A DNA stretch of 64,000 bases from contig CASEPN010000001.1 of the NCBI GenBank assembly GCA_949289845.1, positions 182,887 through 246,886 of the forward strand, in the 5' to 3' direction. Shown here in pieces: positions 62,148 through 64,000 of this stretch. The notes beneath the pieces are model-generated. The model ran no database searches, was not told the DNA's origin, and saw only the letters and a program-made list of their open reading frames with translations. The DNA is from an uncultured Bacillota bacterium. GTDB taxonomy: Bacteria > Bacillota_I > Bacilli_A > RFN20 > CAG-826. Every line of letters starts with the position of its first letter. Within the stretch, counting starts at the first letter, position 1. A program made the translations under genes and the position numbers.

Positions 62148-64000
62148 ATGAAGAAAAGGCATATCGCCCTCGCCCTCGCGCTCGCGCCGATGCTGGCGCT
62201 CGTCTCCTGCGACACCACGTCCTCCTCCACCGGGACCGGGGGAGGAAGCGACGTCTCTTCCTCCGGTTCGGGCGGAGAAACCATCGTCCCCGCCGGGGAG
62301 GGCTTCCACGTCGAAGCCGGGATCCCCGACAAGAAGGGGGACATCACCGAGGAGGCCTTCCTCGCCTTCATGGCGGAAGTCGCTTCCGCCATCACGGGGG
62401 AGGAAATCCCCGACCCTTCCCTCGAGGACATGCCCGAGAGCTTCCTCCCGACCCTCTCCAAGGGCGGCTGGACGGACGCGCTCCTCGAGGACATCGCCCC
62501 CGTCCTCACCTCGGAAGGCGCCGTCTCCCTCATCCAGTCCGTCATGATGGCCTCAAGCGGCATGCCCGTGGATCCCACGATGATCCCCGGGATGGTGGGC
62601 CAGGCCTACGACGTCCTGGGCGAGCTCCTGCCCATCGTCGACGAGGACCAGTTCGCCGCCATCCTCGTCGCCGGTTTCTCCTCCTGGACCGCCTCCGCGG
62701 GAACGAGCGCTCCCCTCCTTGCCTTCGGGCTGAACTACGAGAACCAGGAGGAGGTCCTCGAGGTCGCCAAGGAAGACCCGGCGGCCCTCGCCTTCTTCGA
62801 GGGAGTGATCGAGCGCTCCGACTACGGGGTCGATCCTTCCGTCTACCAAGGCTGGAACGAGGAGACGGAAGAGCTCCTCTGGATGGCCGGGAGGACCGTC
62901 TACGGAGTCCTCTCCGCGATCATCGAGAACTTCGAGAAGACGGAGCTCGCCGCCCTCGTCGATAGCATCATGGCACTCACCGCAACCACTTCCGGGGCCG
63001 CTCCCTCCGCGGAGGACGTCCTGGCTCTCCTCCACGGGGCGGGGAAGATCCTCCTGAACTGCCTCCCCGACGGGGAGTCCCTCTCCCTTCTCTTTGGGAA
63101 GGTCGCCGCGCTTCCGAGCATAAGCAGGGAATGCTTCGAGAACGAGATCCTCGTCCACGGCTACTGGGGCGGGAACGTCTGGAACGAGGACCCCCTGACG
63201 GGGCTTCCCCCTCTGGGAGGGGACTTCCGGACCCTCCTCACCTTCCTCGGGACGATGCTCGAGAACGCCGAGCTCGAGCACGCGGAGGCGATCCTCGCCT
63301 TCGCCGAGGCGAGTACCTCCACCGACCCCGCGGCGATGGAGGCGATGACCGGCGCGATGGTCTCCCTCTCGAAGCTCTACGCCGAGGCCCTCTGCCTCAT
63401 GGGGGACAAGGCGGACGAGGTCGCTCCTGCCATCGAGTCCGTCCTCTCCTTCGCCCTCGGGCAGGATTCCTACGAGACCCAGAGCTCCTCGATCGGGGAT
63501 TCCTATGAGTTCCAGGTCACCAAGACCACGAGCGCGCTCGACAAGGAGGCCCTCGCCTCGCTCCTTGATGCCATCGAGCTCATGGCGGACCTCGACATGG
63601 AGAACCCCGACCCCGACCTGATGTTGGAGATCTCCGCCGCGATGGAAGCCGCCTCCGCCCTCGCCACGAGCGAGAGCGAGACCTACCTCCTCGCCTACGA
63701 GGAAAGCGGTCCTGTCGGGGAAAGCTACCCCGCTCCGACGGTTACTAAGGCCGAGGAGACGGGCGAGACCCCGGTCGAGCACGTCCTTTCCGGGATCGAC
63801 ACCGCCGCCCCGGGCCAGGGCCTTGCCACCATTTCCTTCGACGACATCGAGTTCCTGTTCCGCTACGAGGTCAGCGACATCGACCGGAAGGTCTCCTACC
63901 TCGAGGTCTGGCATGAGAACGGCTACTTCTCGAGCGACGCGTCCCAGACGCTGGCCTTCTCCCCGGACATGGGCTCCATCCAGGAGATCTCCTACCGCAC
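62148..64000 (+). CDS. Lipoprotein of unknown function, 3' truncated by window edge
   Basis: Starts at ATG 62148 after CAAGGAGGTGCCTACC and stays open to the window end (617 codons visible). Lipobox LALVSC (Cys21), Ser/Gly linker to about residue 50, then a long mostly helical, acidic region with recurring short hydrophobic helices (AAILVAGFSSWTASAG, LLALLHGAGKILL-like). No catalytic motif or known domain recognised. The helical body differs from the beta-rich lipoproteins at 35-44 kb. Confidence 0.75.
   Translation, partial: MKKRHIALALALAPMLALVSCDTTSSSTGTGGGSDVSSSGSGGETIVPAGEGFHVEAGIPDKKGDITEEAFLAFMAEVASAITGEEIPDPSLEDMPESFLPTLSKGGWTDALLEDIAPVLTSEGAVSLIQSVMMASSGMPVDPTMIPGMVGQAYDVLGELLPIVDEDQFAAILVAGFSSWTASAGTSAPLLAFGLNYENQEEVLEVAKEDPAALAFFEGVIERSDYGVDPSVYQGWNEETEELLWMAGRTVYGVLSAIIENFEKTELAALVDSIMALTATTSGAAPSAEDVLALLHGAGKILLNCLPDGESLSLLFGKVAALPSISRECFENEILVHGYWGGNVWNEDPLTGLPPLGGDFRTLLTFLGTMLENAELEHAEAILAFAEASTSTDPAAMEAMTGAMVSLSKLYAEALCLMGDKADEVAPAIESVLSFALGQDSYETQSSSIGDSYEFQVTKTTSALDKEALASLLDAIELMADLDMENPDPDLMLEISAAMEAASALATSESETYLLAYEESGPVGESYPAPTVTKAEETGETPVEHVLSGIDTAAPGQGLATISFDDIEFLFRYEVSDIDRKVSYLEVWHENGYFSSDASQTLAFSPDMGSIQEISYR

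Noticed and set aside
62081-62965. 294-codon Arg-rich ORF near the right end
   Set aside because: Shadow of the lipoprotein starting at 62148, which has a ribosome binding site and a lipobox.

Overview
The window is GC-rich chromosomal DNA from a bacterium that uses the standard code (TGA, TAG and TAA all end genes). Ser-rich linker lipoproteins, a MarR-controlled two-gene ABC exporter, a PucR-type regulator, AAGGAGG-type ribosome binding sites and an ECF sigma/membrane-protein pair suggest Bacillota, perhaps an uncultured host-associated Bacilli-like lineage. No marker gene here fixes the taxonomy.

Layout. 1-9 kb: partial NDP-forming acyl-CoA synthetase, an AAA_14/DUF4143 ATPase with tandem repeats upstream, a WYL-like protein, an OB-fold lipoprotein, and a MATE pump under a MarR repressor whose promoter and operators are visible. 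9-20 kb: a PP-loop/ferredoxin pair, a lipoprotein, an Fe-S flavoenzyme divergent from a PucR regulator, an ECF sigma factor with a membrane partner, an SDR and tRNA-Phe/tRNA-Asp. A 34-nt near-identical element lies upstream of both the sigma gene and the lipoprotein that shares its partner's ectodomain. 20-34 kb: MarR plus heterodimeric ABC exporter, MFS carrier, phospholipase-C-like protein, cardiolipin synthase, aldose epimerase, malQ and rimO, then a multiply frameshifted AlbA_2-type pseudogene. 35-44 kb: four large exported or lipid-anchored proteins with InlB-like repeats, then a nucleoside hydrolase.

44.8-59.6 kb is an accessory island starting at tRNA-Thr. Its first half shows decay: a transposase relic, a second DUF4143 ATPase bracketed by two 36-bp near-palindromes, a tetR/cupin pair whose 5' ends are deleted head to head, a GrpB-GNAT fusion lacking the acetyltransferase core, and an HNH nuclease split by an in-frame stop. 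Its second half is an intact seven-gene operon: a PLD-helicase, a 69-residue protein, an SMC-like DndD homologue, a dnd-associated small protein, then dndC, dndD and dndE. This is a DNA phosphorothioation system whose partner genes are not dndFGH and which lacks dndA and dndB locally. Its putative promoter carries a run of nine G between the -35 and -10 hexamers, suggesting phase-variable expression. 59.6-64 kb: an anion permease and two exported proteins, the last cut by the window end.

Functional calls rest on reading motifs and recalled family features; no database search was possible.
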